Notes: generated by a model not told the origin, from the sequence alone. A DNA stretch of 64,000 nt from Capra hircus (GCF_001704415.2 NC_030827.1:46008271-46072270), one strand, 5' to 3'. Shown: positions 35,275 through 47,724, numbered from the stretch's first letter. Numbers and translations: made by a program.

Positions 35275-36128
35275 TCAGTTCACTTCAGTCACTCAGTCGT
35301 GTCTGACTCTTTGCAACCACATGAACCGCAGTACAACAGGCCTCCCTGTCCATCACCAAATCCCGGAGTCCACCCAAACCCATGTCCATTGTGTCAGTGA
35401 TGCCACCCAACCATCTCATCCTCTGTCGCCCCCTTCTCCTTCTACCCCCCATTCCCTCAAAGCATCAGGGTCTTTTCCATTGAGTCAGCTCTTCACATCA
35501 CGTGGCCAAAGTAATGGAGTTTCAGCTTTAGCATCAGTCTTTCCAATGAACACCCAAGACTGATCTCCTTTAGGATGGACTGGCTGGATCTCCTTGAAGT
35601 CCAAGGGACTCTCAAGAGTCTTCTCTAACACCACAGTTCAAAAGCATCAATTCTTCGGCACTCAGCTTTCTTCACAGTCTAACTCTCACATCCATACATG
35701 ACCACAGGAAAAACCATAGCCTTGACTAGGTGAAGCTTTATTGGCAAATTAATGTCTCTGCTTTTTAATATGCTGTCTAGGTTGGTCATATCTTTCCTTC
35801 CAAGGAGAAAGCGTCTTTTAATTTCATGGCTGGAATCACCATCTGCAGTGATTTTGGAGCCCCAAAAAATAAAGTCTGACACTGTTCCCACTGTTTCCCC
35901 ATCTGTTTGCCGTGAAATGATGGGACCAGATGCCATGATTTTAGTTTTCTGAATGCTGAGCTTTAAGCCAACTTTTTCACTCTCCTCTTTCACTTTCATT
36001 AAGAGGCTCTTAGTTTTTCTTCATTTTCTGCCATAAGGATGGTGTCATCTGCAAATGTGAGGTTATTGATATTTCTCCCGGCAATCTTGGTTCCAGCTTG
36101 TGCTTTCTCCAGCCCAACATTTCTTATG
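35275..36128 (-). mobile_element. BovB 3' part, minus
   Basis: From the tail ('tcagttcacttcagtcactc') to the RT region at 36128. A 106-codon ORF2 piece at 35679-35999 is intact locally; a frameshift breaks the next part. Confidence 0.95.
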
Positions 36129-36169
36129 TGATCCTCTAGTGGTGTCTTGCTTTAATTTGCAATCCCCAA
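36129..36169 (-). mobile_element. Old L1 sliver between two BovB copies
   Basis: 41 bases ('gtggtgtcttgctttaattt' and neighbours) that match the next part of the L1 broken at 32545. Together with 35254-35274 ('gactaataggtgtg') it shows that two separate BovB insertions struck one L1. Confidence 0.5.
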
Positions 36170-36693
36170 AAGTTATGACCAACCTAGATAGTATATTCAA
36201 AAGCAGAGACATTACTTTGCCAACTAAGGTCCGTCTAGTCAAGGCAATGGTTTTTCCAGTAGTCATGTAAGGATGTGAGAGTTGGACTGTGAAGAAGGCT
36301 GAGTGCTGAAGAATTGATGCTTTTCAACTGCGGTGTTGGAGAAGACTCTTGAGAGACCCTTGGACTGCAAGGAGATCCAACCAATCCATTCTTAAAGAGA
36401 TCAGCCCTGGGATTTCTTCGGAAGGAATGATGCTAAAGCTGAAACTCCAGTACTTTGGCCACCTCATGCGAAGGGTTGACTCATTGGAAAAGACTCTGAT
36501 GCTGGGAGGGGTTGGGGGCAGGAGGAGGAGGGGATGACAGAGGATGAGATGGCTGGATGACATCACTGACTCGATGGACATGAATCTGAGTGAACTCTGG
36601 GAGTTGGTGATGGACAGGGAGGCCTGGCGTGCTGCAATTCATGGGGTGGCAAGCAGTCGCACACGACTGAGTGACTGAACTGAACTGAACTGA
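36170..36693 (+). mobile_element. BovB 3' end, plus
   Basis: 5'-truncated at 'aaaagttatgaccaacctag', ending in (TGAAC)n. Opposite in orientation to 35275-36128, making an inverted repeat of about 0.5 kb. Confidence 0.95.
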
Positions 36694-36694
36694 T

Positions 36695-36930
36695 TCACAT
36701 ACGGTATTGAACTTATTTTCCTATACTTACTTGCCTTCCATATGTCATATTCAGGGAGATGTCTCTTTCACATATTTTGTTCATTTTTAAAACTGGGTTG
36801 TATATTTTCTTAATGTTTTAAAGATTATTTGTATATTTTAAATATCAGTCCTTAGATACATTTTTTTGCCAAGATTGCCTCTTAGTCTGTGGCTTCTTTT
36901 TACCTTTTCATAAAGATATATTGATTTTAC
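36695..36930 (-). mobile_element. Old L1 continuation, minus
   Basis: 'ctatacttacttgccttcca', 'gttcatttttaaaactgggt', 'agattgcctcttagtctgtg' are the next L1 landmarks after the 32545 break, in reverse orientation. Confidence 0.65.
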
Positions 36931-37843
36931 TTAAATTAATCCATGGAAGGAAATTTATTTTAAGGTAAGAGAGTCATTTCCATTAATCATAATCCTTCAT
37001 ATTGACAGTTTAGAGGAACAGGTTATTTTGACACTGATGAAAAGTTTGCTTTATGAAGAACAAATGTGACTTTTAATTTAGCATGTATATAACAGGTATA
37101 TTACATACCTCTTTATTAGTTTTATGTACAAATCTGAAAATTACTGTATCCCATTTTCAAAAATAATGCACGTATTTAAATACTTATGTATCCCATCAGG
37201 TGGTTGATGGTCTGTTTTTTGCCACAGAGTACATTTAAAAATATTTCCCTCATGTGATCCATACCTTGACAGAATATCAGAAATGGAAGAAAAAAAATTG
37301 CTGAGCATGTATATGTAAGTTTGGTGTCTTAAAAAGGAAATCAATTGAGTAACTGTATTGCTTGCTTTGACATCAAGTAGACAGGATCATATTTTTCATC
37401 TGAGGGTTTTAAATTAATTAAAATTTTCTGTAGAGAGGTCAATCCTTCTTACTATTCATTCTGTGGTTGAACATTGCCATGTCACATTGGTTTGTCAAAG
37501 TGACATCTTTTTTAATAGAAATAAGGTGATCAGTACCACAGTTGTTTTAGGGAAAGCAGATATGTAGTGAAAATATGAAAATAGAAAAAGATCTATTGCC
37601 TTAATTACACAATTGAAGTAAAATATGTGCTGTTTTGAAAAGATCATTTATGGCTGCTGTTCACAATTAGATATTAAAAATAATTGATGGTAGAAGATGC
37701 TAATAAACATTTGAGGGTTTAGTTTATACAACCTGGCTCTCACTGTCCAACTAGCACAGTAGGACTTTCCAGTTTTCTTTTCTTTTTAAACTTCTTTACC
37801 TGGGAAATTTTAGACATATAAGAAGTAGAAAAAAAAAAAAAAT
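36931..37843. other. Unassigned AT-rich DNA
   Basis: 0.9 kb, no repeat or gene recognised; ends in an A run at 37830-37842. Confidence 0.4.
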
Positions 37844-38140
37844 TGGACTTCCCTGGTGGTCCTTTGGTTAGGAATCCACCCTGCAAAGCAAGCGATACTG
37901 GTTCAATCCCTGATCCAGGAAGATCCCACATGCCTGGGAGCTGCTAAGCCCAGGCACCACAAATACTGAGCCAACGTTCCAGAGCCCATGAACTCCAACA
38001 AGAGAAGGCACCACAATCAGAAGCCCATGCACCACAATGAGAAGCCTGAGCACCACAGGAGAGTAGCCCCAGGTCACCACAGCTAGAGAAAACCCATGCA
38101 GCAATCAGGACCCAGTGCAGCCAATAAATAAATAAATAAT
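37844..38140 (+). mobile_element. CHR-type tRNA SINE, full length, plus
   Basis: Begins 'ggacttccctggtggtcctt' (tRNA-like head with a B-box-like 'ggttcaatccc'), followed by the long CCACA-rich body, and ends in (AATA)n at 38121-38140. Found in cetaceans, hippos and ruminants. Confidence 0.85.
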
Positions 38141-38900
38141 CTAAAAGATAGAAAGAATAGTATAGTGAAATTTTCACATACCCAAAAGCCATCAATCCAA
38201 AACCAAACTTCCTCTACACAAACACACAAGCACACACAAACACATCCATGCAAAACATTTGTCACTTTCCCCATCTTAACACTAGATCATTCTGAAGCAA
38301 ATTCCAGATATCATATTTGTTAAATATTTCTAAATATGTATTAAAAGCAAATGCATGCCCTATTTTAAAACACATAAGCCATCATTTCCAGTCTTTAATA
38401 TTATGAAGCGGTGTTCATATTTACCTGAATATGAGGTCAATTTTTTTAAAATTTCCTATTCTGTTCTGTTCTCAAAATCATAAACCGACAGTTTCTTGCT
38501 TCCTGAGATCTCTTTGTTTCATCTGAACCCAGCCTTTTCATTTCATCTATTACTCAACAGTCTCGGCTTAGTGTAGAGCCTCATCCTTGAATGATTACTT
38601 AGGTCTGTTAATCAGATTCTAAAATGACTCAGACCCCAAGAGACCTTCCTGTGCTTCCCAGGCACTGCCTGTAAATCTCAACTAGTGGTGCCTCTGTCCA
38701 ATTTCTCCGGATGCTCATAATCTGTTCTGGAGTACATGGTGGTGACATATAGGCTCTTTGGAAATAGGAGTATGGAGGCTTCCTTTATCATTCCTCTTTT
38801 CTTCCAGCTCACATTCTCATACCATGAGATTCTTGCAGTTGTGGCTGGTGATTTAAAAGGTTCATATTTTGAAACTTGGTGGGATATACTGCTATGGAAT
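38141..38900. other. Unassigned DNA
   Basis: No named repeat. Frame 38736-38933 (65 codons) crosses into an LTR and is chance. Confidence 0.4.
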
Positions 38901-39200
38901 GCATTAGTTTCCTGTGATGTTGTACCAAATTAGTATAAACTTGTGGCTTAAAACAACACATTAATATCTTACAGTCTGCAGTTCAGAAGTCCCACATCAG
39001 TTTAACTGGACTAAATAAAGGAAGCAACAAGTTTGGTTATTCTGGGAATCTCTAGGGGAGAAACTGTTTCCTTGCCTTTCCTTTTCTCCTTGATTTTCTG
39101 GAGATCATCTACATTCCTTCCCTGGTAACCCCTTCCTCCCGTCACTCATGCTTCTCTTATCAGTCTTTTATTTTTGTGACAGCAGGCATCTTGATTCAAG
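38901..39200 (-). mobile_element. MLT1 (MaLR) LTR fragment, minus
   Basis: 'cattagtttcctgtgatgtt', 'gtggcttaaaacaacacatt', 'tctaggggagaaactgtttc' in MLT1 reverse order. Confidence 0.65.
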
Positions 39201-39215
39201 TGGGAAACCATCCAG

Positions 39216-40100
39216 TTTTTCACCATTAAGTATGATGTCAACAATGAGATTTTAGTATATGGCATTCATCGGGTTGAGGAAATTATTTACTCCTCCTAGT
39301 TCGTTAAGTGTTTTTTACCATGCAAAGGTACTGAATTTTGTCAAATGCTTTTACGGTATCTATTGGGATAGCCAGGTCATTTTTGCCCTTATTATACTAA
39401 TATATCATAGTTTATCAGTTGATTTTCCTATTTTAATGTAACCTTGAATTCCGGGAATAACTCTCACATGACGGTAGTGGATTTTTTTTTTTGTTTGTTT
39501 TAATGTTTCTGGTTTGGGTTTGCTAAGTTTGTTAAGAATTTTTCTATCTGTAGGTATAAGTTATACTGGTCTGTACCTTTCTTGTAATTCTTTATCTTGT
39601 TTAAATAGTAAGATAATAGTTGTCTTATGGAATGAGTTTTGAATATCCCCTTCTCCACTAATTTTGGAAGAGGTTTGGAATGACTGTGTTAATTTTTCCT
39701 TAACACATGGTAGAAATCACCAATGAAACCATCTCTACCTGGATTTGTCTTTATAAGAAGTTTCACTGTCAGTAAATCCTAGTCATAGGCCTATTGAGAT
39801 ATTCTGGTTCATTTTGATAGACGGTAACATCTTTCTAGGACTCTGCCCACTTTACAGACTATATAACTTGTCTGCATACATTTTTTATAGTGTTCTTTTT
39901 TATTTTTGTAAGGTCAAAAATAATCTCACTTCTTTCACTCATTTAAATAACAATGTCTTTTACTTTTTTGTTATTATTTTTTTCACAACTATGGATTTCC
40001 TACTGGCTATCATCCCTTTTAATGAAGATATAATTCTCTATTTGATGAGATAGAAAGAACTAATATCATTTACCATTGTTACTAATCAGTAAAAATAATA
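39216..40100 (-). mobile_element. Old L1 ORF2 fragment, minus
   Basis: Reverse complement of the L1 RT region: 'accattaagtatgatgtcaa', 'gaattttgtcaaatgctttt', 'attttggaagaggtttggaa'. Strongly diverged, no frame left. Confidence 0.7.
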
Positions 40101-40411
40101 CTGGCCTCACTTGTGAGCAGTAGAAATTTTTTGTAATAGTCTAGATGCTTCCTTTTTTACCAGATTCCAATCTTCTGTTTCTGAACCAGGCAGAGGCACA
40201 AGGATACTCAGAAAAGGTTAGGAAGAATTCTGGGCACTTGGAGCAGACATTGGTACCACCTGGTACAAAGGCATTTCAAAATTTTAATATCTAATACTGC
40301 TGTATTGGTATTTATTTATAAACAGCAGTCTTATTTATAACTCTCAAGATTGCTTCTTGATACAACTTTCTTTTGGTGTGATTTCTGGAATTGAATCATG
40401 GTAAGTGAAGC
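40101..40411. other. Unassigned DNA
   Basis: No repeat or gene recognised. Confidence 0.35.
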
Positions 40412-40528
40412 GAGTGAGTGAAGTCACTCAGTCGTGTCTGACTCTTCGCGACCCCATGGACTGTAGTCTATCAGGTTCCTCCATCCATGGGATTTTCCAG
40501 GCAAGAGTACTGGAGTGGGTTGCCATTT
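40412..40528 (-). mobile_element. BOV-A2/Bov-tA fragment, minus
   Basis: One half unit, 'gaagtcactcagtcgtgtct' to 'tactggagtgggttgccatt'. High similarity to young copies. Confidence 0.85.
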
Positions 40529-41689
40529 TAATATTTGTATTGTTACATTAATAAAATTTAAAAAACACTCAAATGTATATTGAAAAGAGATGTAATTTTA
40601 CTGAATGACACCTCAATAAAGTTATAAAATTTGTTAAAATAATAAATCAATTCATTTTACATGAGTTTTAAATGGAGAATATGAATTTATATATTGTATG
40701 AACATAAAGCATTTTGGTTTCATCTGTAATTGTTAGGTTTATAATTAGATTGATTTGTGTCTCAGAGAGGTAAAGTTAGGACAAATTTAAAAAATTTTTT
40801 TCATTTTGTATGTCTCCAAACTCTTCTTGCAAACTTTTAGTATAGGAATGTACCAATAAAATGTATTAATAAACTATGCATTTGGTTTGACTCCTTAAAA
40901 ACTAGAGGTCTTGGCAGTAAATCATGCTTAAGAAGCTCTAAGCTGTCTTCCCAAACTGTGAATGATTTACTTACAAAAGGATGACATTTAACTATGCACC
41001 TTTCAAGGATCCCCAGTGTAAAATGAAACATAATGTTCTTTGTTGATCTTACTTGGTACCCCTAAGGAGATTAGTGAAAAATTATTATCTTTCTTGACTT
41101 AAAGAGCTATTTCTTATGTTAATGGTAAAGTGAAAGTAATATAATTCATATTGAAGATAAAAAATGTTAACCTTTTTTTTTAATCCTCAAGGAATTATAA
41201 TCAGTCATAAACTCAGTAAAAAGGATGAGATCATTACTTAAGCTGAGAACATTTCAAGATGAAAGAAGACATGAAAACTTGCATATGTCAAGATTTTTGG
41301 GAAAGTTAACATTAAATTACACACTTTTATAAAGTAACAAGGAAGTCAATTTAATTTTAATCAAATAAAATACATAAAAGCTGAATAATATTCCATATTT
41401 GTTCTCATGAGTAAAAACAGAGAAATCATAAAAATAAATAGTCTATAGCACCATTATAAAGACAAGCATTTATATGATTTAACTACTAACTGAATTAGAT
41501 TAGATTTATAAGTTATAGGTGAGTATCTAAATTGTAAACTTGAATCTTTTCACTCTATACAGAATCCAAATTAATTTTGACTTATCAAATGAAATCTAGA
41601 ACCATAAATCAATAATTTATCACTTTTATTAATAACAATAGATATTATCTTAATGATGCTTACTTTCTTCCTTTATATCTAAAATCAAA
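40529..41689. other. Unassigned AT-rich DNA
   Basis: 1.2 kb with no repeat name or coding frame. Confidence 0.4.
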
Positions 41690-41925
41690 TTTTCATAGAA
41701 TCATTCTTACCATTATCATCATCATTGCTAATAGTGATTAGTTCTTATATGTTGGTACAATTATACATGATTTACTTAAGTATTACTGTCTATAATCCAG
41801 GCCACAATTTTATGAAGCAAGAAAAGCTATTTTGTCCTAATTTTAGAGATGAGAAAAACCAAGTATAGAAATTGTGGTTAATTTGCATAATTTAACTCAG
41901 ATAAGCTATGTTGAGTCAAGACTGA
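41690..41925 (+). mobile_element. MIR-like SINE
   Basis: MIR core order ('cattatcatcatcattgcta' and, later, 'ctaattttagagatgagaaaa' with a following 'ttaactcagataagc'). Diverged. Confidence 0.45.
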
Positions 41926-44504
41926 GGATTCAAAAACATGTAATCTTATTATGTAATCTTCACCATTTAACTTCTTTTAAAGGAAATTTATTTCTTATTA
42001 AAAAAAAATCATTGACCTGGAAAAGAAAATCAGAAACTCTTTTTTTTAACCCGGGTTCCCACTGATTTTGCTTTTGCCATGTATAACATTACATATTTTA
42101 TACAATTCTTTCAGTCCATAAATTATGACTATCTCTCTTATTTCCTACAAAGATTTGCAATATGTTGACTCCTACAATCCAACTGATTTGCCCCGTAACA
42201 TATAAGTGCCATAGACAAAGCTATGTATGAGACAAAATTAATGCTGTTTATTCATAAACCTGCAGTAGAAGAGAAGAAGCCACCTACATCACTTTTCTTT
42301 CAGCAAGGTCAAAGATGTTAGAAAAGAGAATAGATTTTATGCAGTAAGGATAGGAATTACTGAGACAGTCTGTGATTTGTGAACATTCTGGCAATATTTA
42401 CAAGTGGGGAGATTTTCTAATTGATATTCAGATATGTTTGACAGTCTTTTGTAGACTGTAAGGGGGCCAGTCTGCTAGCATGTCAAAAGAGAAACGATGA
42501 TTCAATGTTAGGGCCTGAATGTCTCTGTAACCAATAATTTCTTGGAGTAAGTAGGGATTGATAAGAGATTTTTTGTGATCCTTAATTAGAAGGAGAAGGC
42601 TGCCATGCTAGACAGTTCTTAACAGAAAGATACTGACTATAAATTTATAAAATCAGAACCATGAATGAGGCAACAATTTTAATAGCATATTTTAAAGTGA
42701 AAATAAAAATTAAATTAGCAGATAGCAGTTTTAAATTATATTTTAAAATTACCATTATTTTTCAGAATTCCTAGAACTTGGGGTGAATTATATTGTGGAA
42801 GTAGAAAGCTCTATTTTTCCCAGTCACATGAAGATAAACCAAACCAATATTTAACATAGAAAACATTCTTAGCAACATTTTGATAGTTTTCTAATACCAC
42901 TTGCATAAAAGACTCTTGGATTAAATTGGTGAGCTATTTGTTGCTTGGTTTATTTGGTTTATTGTACCTTGCTTTAACTTTTTTTTAAATAATATTCCGA
43001 TTTGGTTTCTGGTCTCTATGAACGATAAATGAATTTACTGCAAAATATTTTTGTTATTTGTTCAGTATTAAATCACAAATTAAAGCTTTGTCTTGCTGAT
43101 GCCGTGAATGACCTAAACACATATACCATAATTAATATTAGTATATGTGCACACATGAGCCCATGAATCTACAGCTAAGCCCATGAACAAGATGTCTCCA
43201 TGCTGGAGCATTAACACTCACAAATATCATTTCAGTTTCCTTTCACCCAACTTTCATCAGGTTTCTCATCTCATCACCTATAGAAAGGAAAAGATTTTTC
43301 AAGGATAGATATTTCAGAAAATAGTGCATTTTTGTTCTTTTTGGTACTCTTCAAAGAGCCAAAAAAATACAGTTAGCAAAAGCAAACATTAGACGGATAT
43401 AGTTCTTCATGTTTTCAAACAATATTTTGTATTTTCAAGTATTATTGAAAGATTTCCTCTGCCTAATTTAATATATTTGTGTGTAATTTTATCCTTCAAA
43501 AGTATATATTCCAGAGATAATTTTTGGATTAAATCCTAGAATTTTTGATGAAGCATCAGTTGCCTTTAGGAATGAAATCCTACTAATACATTAATCCATG
43601 ATGTCCTAATAGCTATACTGGAAACTTCCTACTTTACAGAAAGAAGTGAATGAAGAGGAAATGGTTATCTCCAATCATGTAGCTTGTTTTCCACTTAGCA
43701 TTATGGTATTTTGGGTAATTATGGATTCAATTTTATTTAAAAATGCTAATATAATTCATTTCTCATCAGAAGCATGGTCAAAATTACAACAGAAAATACT
43801 ACAGCTAGTTCTCTGAACTAAATATGTTCTGCTGACTCAAGCTTCATATTTATTCTATCACTGGCTGTAGGAGTTTGTATAATGTTCTAACAGTGGAAAT
43901 CTTAATAAAGTCATGAAAATATTAGTCAAAAAACATTTTCAAGAACTTCTGCATGTATGTTTACTCCAAAAATAAGATGTCAAAAATAATTTTGACAATT
44001 ATGATTATTATAAATTCATAGAATTATATTTATATATTCTCATTATAAAATTCATTTAAGATACACTGAAGACTTGAAAAGTACATGCTGTTTCATGAAA
44101 TTCACATTATTTGCCCATCTATTATTTCAGGAGTATAAAACATACAATTGCTGTTTTATTTATATGCCATATTATGCATGTTTGTATCCTAACTGCATAT
44201 GCAAGTTTGGTAAATTAATAGATCAATCATATAAAATAATATTCAATACGAAAATTAATATTTTATATTTTAGGTAAAGGACATATCTATATCAGAGTAT
44301 GATATTTTCAAGTAAAAAATAAAAAGATAATGAAATTCCCAATGGGACCAGAAATGCTAGGTAAGACTGAGGGGGTAATAAAGAGCAGTAAATGAAAAGC
44401 AGAGTTTTTTCAGCATAACATAGTTTATAGACAAAGCTATTAAAACTAGGTTATAATTACTGAGATTTAAACAGCATCTAAAATATTAGGTAAAAACTTT
44501 TAGT
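41926..44504. other. Unassigned AT-rich DNA
   Basis: 2.6 kb, the longest stretch without a recognised transposon. 42200-42620 has slightly higher complexity and could be an old LTR. No coding frame or RNA gene seen. Confidence 0.4.
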
Positions 44505-44615
44505 CACCCATATTAAAAGAAATAAACTGTGGCACAGAGAGACTAAAGTAACTTTAATCTCTTTAGCCAAATTCAGATACCAGATTAGAGGAAGAGCAGA
44601 TACCGGATATTGGTA
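44505..44615 (+). mobile_element. MIR-like fragment
   Basis: 'ataaactgtggcacagagag' followed by 'actaaagtaactttaatct' fits the MIR core. Short. Confidence 0.4.
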
Positions 44616-44985
44616 AACTGACTGCAACATCAATTCCTAGAAAGAGTTAGGTGACCCTTTGGGATGTAGACACGTTATAATTTGGTTACCTTATTAGTCT
44701 ATGTTTACGGAATGACATTCTAAGAGAGTTTCTGATATGACGGGAAAATTTTGGCTGTATAGCCTTGTTTAGAGATTCGTGAGACACACATAGAAAAAAG
44801 ACTCCATGATGCACTGAGATTAGAAAGTTGTTTATGCCAGCAATTTCCAAACTTACTTTAACATGGATGTATATTTTCATGGAATTAACGAAAACACAAA
44901 CTTGGAACAATATTAATAATTAATTTTAAATGATTTGCACTTGTTTTACCTTACAAAATTACAGAACTAGAATATAGAGAAAGAA
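44616..44985. other. Unassigned DNA
   Basis: No repeat or gene recognised. The 74-codon minus frame at 44686-44910 is not protein-like. Confidence 0.35.
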
Positions 44986-45160
44986 ATATTGTTGTTCAGC
45001 CGCTGAACTCTGTCCCACTCTTTGTGACCTTATAGACAGAAGCACATCAGGCTTTCCTGTCCTTCACTATCTCCCAGAGGTTGCTCAGATTCATGTCCAT
45101 TGAATCAGTGATGTTATTTAACCATCTCATCCTCTGCTGTCCCCTTCTCCTTTTGGAGGA
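44986..45160 (-). mobile_element. BovB 3'-end fragment, minus
   Basis: 'gttgttcagccgctgaactc' to 'tcctctgctgtccccttctc', the last ~175 bases of BovB. Confidence 0.85.
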
Positions 45161-45806
45161 AAGGTTTGCTTTCAATCACGAATATGAGTAAACGAAGTAG
45201 AATTGTATAGTTATTAACATTACATATGTGTAGAAATTTGTTCTAAAGGATTTTGCCTTATTTAAAAATTTTGTCTATCTTCTTCCATTATTTAGATAGG
45301 CAGGTTAGTGATTATTAAATATAAAGGAGTTCTTTATACATCACTATAATCATTATATTTGTAGAAACACTTCATTCTCTATAACTCTCACTTTGATAAA
45401 ATAAGGTGATATTATAGGGGACATGACTATATAAAATACTGTTTTATTTGGGAACTTTAGAACAATCACTACTATGGAACATCCAACATAATGGTAAGCA
45501 ATGCTGAAAGAAATTGCAAAACTATTTATGAACAGCAATAGGTGGGTTGGAGAATGTCTCATTTCTGTGTAGCACAAAAAATTAATCTTCAAAATTGCTT
45601 AACTAAGCGAACATGAAGATAGAATAATGTCTACCATGTGTAATTTATGTTTGTTACAGTTTCACAGTATGACCAAATTATAATAGCACAAAATGACCCT
45701 GGAAACAATATAGAAATATGTTAAAGATGTAGGAGCAAAGCCCTGCAAGCCTCATACCTCATTTATTTGAAATTGTTTTCTGCCCTTTTGTGATTCTGTA
45801 TTCTTA
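45161..45806. other. Unassigned AT-rich DNA
   Basis: No repeat recognised; leads into the exon-like block at 45807. Confidence 0.4.
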
Positions 45807-45839
45807 GTACTAAGCTCTTCTGGTTGGGTTTTCTTTCAG
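45807..45839 (+). promoter_or_regulatory. Candidate splice acceptor
   Basis: 'tactaag' (45808-45814) resembles a branch point, followed by a pyrimidine-rich stretch and 'tttctttcag' ending at 45839. Spacing from branch A to AG is about 26 bases, which is normal. Confidence 0.35.
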
Positions 45840-46026
45840 AGCTAACAATGAAATTCCAGTGCTTGGGCTTGAGAAAGCTGCTAGGGCAAAAGAAAAATCA
45901 GAAAGAAAAAAAGCGCTCTTCTCTCTTGTGGCTGTGGAAATGCAGAGTACTGTGCATCAAGGAGCTAGTTTTGATGCAGTGATGGAGAGAATATTAACAA
46001 ACGTGTCAATCTTACTTGCCTTTTAA
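45840..46026 (+). CDS. Candidate terminal coding exon of an unknown gene
   Basis: After the acceptor-like AG the frame starting GCT at 45841 is open for 61 codons and stops with TAA at 46024-46026. The first base would complete a codon split by a phase-2 intron. The predicted peptide has a basic, helical-looking segment ('KAARAKEKSERKKALFSLVA') and a hydrophobic end ('LTNVSILLAF'). A 3' UTR-like stretch with AATAAA follows. Against it: the +1 frame beginning ATG at 45848 is also open to about 45983, the region is purine-rich so frames stay open easily, and I do not recognise the protein. No other exon is seen in the window. It could be a conserved non-coding block or a cryptic exon. Confidence 0.3.
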
Positions 46027-46074
46027 ATGTGAAGATTTGTATGAATATGTATAAGCCTGTTCAGTTTAGTGTTT

Positions 46075-46080
46075 AATAAA
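46075..46080 (+). terminator. Candidate polyadenylation signal
   Basis: AATAAA 49 bases after the stop of the candidate exon. In such AT-rich DNA this hexamer is common, so its weight comes only from position. Confidence 0.3.
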
Positions 46081-46589
46081 CACATATTTTAAGAAAAATG
46101 TTCCACAGAGACTGTCAGAATGTTTTCCAAAATGCAATCTTTAATCCCTAAATGTCTGTACTTCTTTGGTTCTTTTTCTTTGTTTATAGTTTCAATATTA
46201 ATAATATTTTAAATGCATTTTATGTTTTTTATAAACACTTAAATATTTGTAAACACCTTTGTAAAACCAGAGAAGAAAATGGATTTATCATCTTCTTCCT
46301 TCCTAAATGATAGAATAAACTCTGACTTTGATATATTATTTATTAAACAAGGAATTTAAGAGTCTCACATTTAAGTTAAATAATGGACTCTATTTAAATG
46401 GTGGCCCCTAAAAAAGAACAAAATCAATGATCTGTGCCTTCGTTGTTGGTTATCTGGCATCTACAAATGCCTCTCCCTTTTCAATGGATTTAGATTTTGT
46501 TTGAGACATTCATGTGACCGCGACAGCTAAAATACACACTCTATTAAGGATGAAACCTTCCAACTTAATCTACCACTTTCTCTTCAAAC
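46081..46589. other. Unassigned AT-rich DNA
   Basis: No repeat or gene recognised. Confidence 0.4.
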
Positions 46590-46690
46590 ACATATTACAG
46601 CACCTGGCACATAAAAAACCGCTGACTAATATTTATTTTTAAGAACTGAATAGTGTAATGAATAAAGAATGGCTTCACTGAGGTTATGGA
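46590..46690. mobile_element. L2/MIR-type tail fragment
   Basis: 'cagcacctggcacataaaaa' and 'tgactaatatttatttttaa' resemble the common tail shared by L2 and MIR3 copies. Strand and family not settled. Confidence 0.35.
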
Positions 46691-47724
46691 ATTTGAAGTG
46701 ATAGTTCATATATGGTGTATACATGGAAAACATGAAGTGTTTAAAATACATGATTAGACTGAAATACTTATGAAGTTACACTGGCACCTTAGGTTTGAAA
46801 ATAAAGTATAAAAAATATTTTGGGTATCCTTGATTTCCAAACTAAAACTGTTTTGAACTTTGGTGTATATGAGCAAAACACCTGTTTCCATTTTTGAAAA
46901 CAATAACTGTTGCTATAGAAGAAGCAGGAATTATGGGCAGGCAGTTCCATTAAAGTGATGACTAAAATTAAAATGTATTAAGTAAGCTTATGTTTAAAGT
47001 CTAATATTATTTCTCAAGTATACTGTGATAACATGTACAACAGGAGTAATTAGAATATGAAAAATATGAAAATGTATAGCACAAGTCTTACAGAATCAAA
47101 GTAAGAAAAAATTATAACAACTACTCACTATTGTGAAACTTTTTGGACATAGCTAAAATTCCAGTCAACTTTTTCTTAATATCTGAAGTATAAAAACCAG
47201 ATAATATAATTTGCCTTGCTTAAAAAATGCTTTATCTCTGATCTAAGTCATAGTATAAGTGGGGCAGCCATTTATTAAATAAATAATTTCTACAAAATTT
47301 AAATATGTCTTACTTGTCACGGGGATTTGAGTAAAGTTTTGCAGAAAAATCAAACATTTTGAATTATGTGGACAAATATATGTAATCAACAAAATCCAGA
47401 ATCATATCCTTCAAAATCTAATTCTAAATTCATTAAAAAGTATATGCATTAAAAAGATAACATACAGAATCTTTGCTTTCATTAATTTAATCTATTTTGT
47501 GTAGGACTAATAGCCCCAGGCTAGTCAGTACTACTTTGTCTATTTTTCCCTCAAGTGTGTATCTATTCTAATTCTTTTTTAAGTGTCTGAAGGTTTCTGG
47601 GGGGAGATAAGCCTATTAGCATGAATAATATTTAATTAGAGGGTGGTTTAGGCTTTGTAATTATTCTCCTATGTATGAGTGTCAGAGGTATGTATCAAGG
47701 TACTTCAGAGACTAAGTGTCAATG
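46691..47724. other. Unassigned AT-rich DNA
   Basis: 1 kb, no repeat or gene recognised. Confidence 0.4.

Noticed and set aside
35234..35563. 109-codon plus frame starting in a lysine run
   Set aside because: The lysines are the poly(A) tail of an L1; the rest is antisense BovB.
37844..37920. Possible tRNA gene (A- and B-box-like sequences)
   Set aside because: It is the tRNA-derived head of a CHR SINE followed by the SINE body and (AATA)n; no cloverleaf of a functional tRNA is expected. The same applies to the Bov-tA heads.
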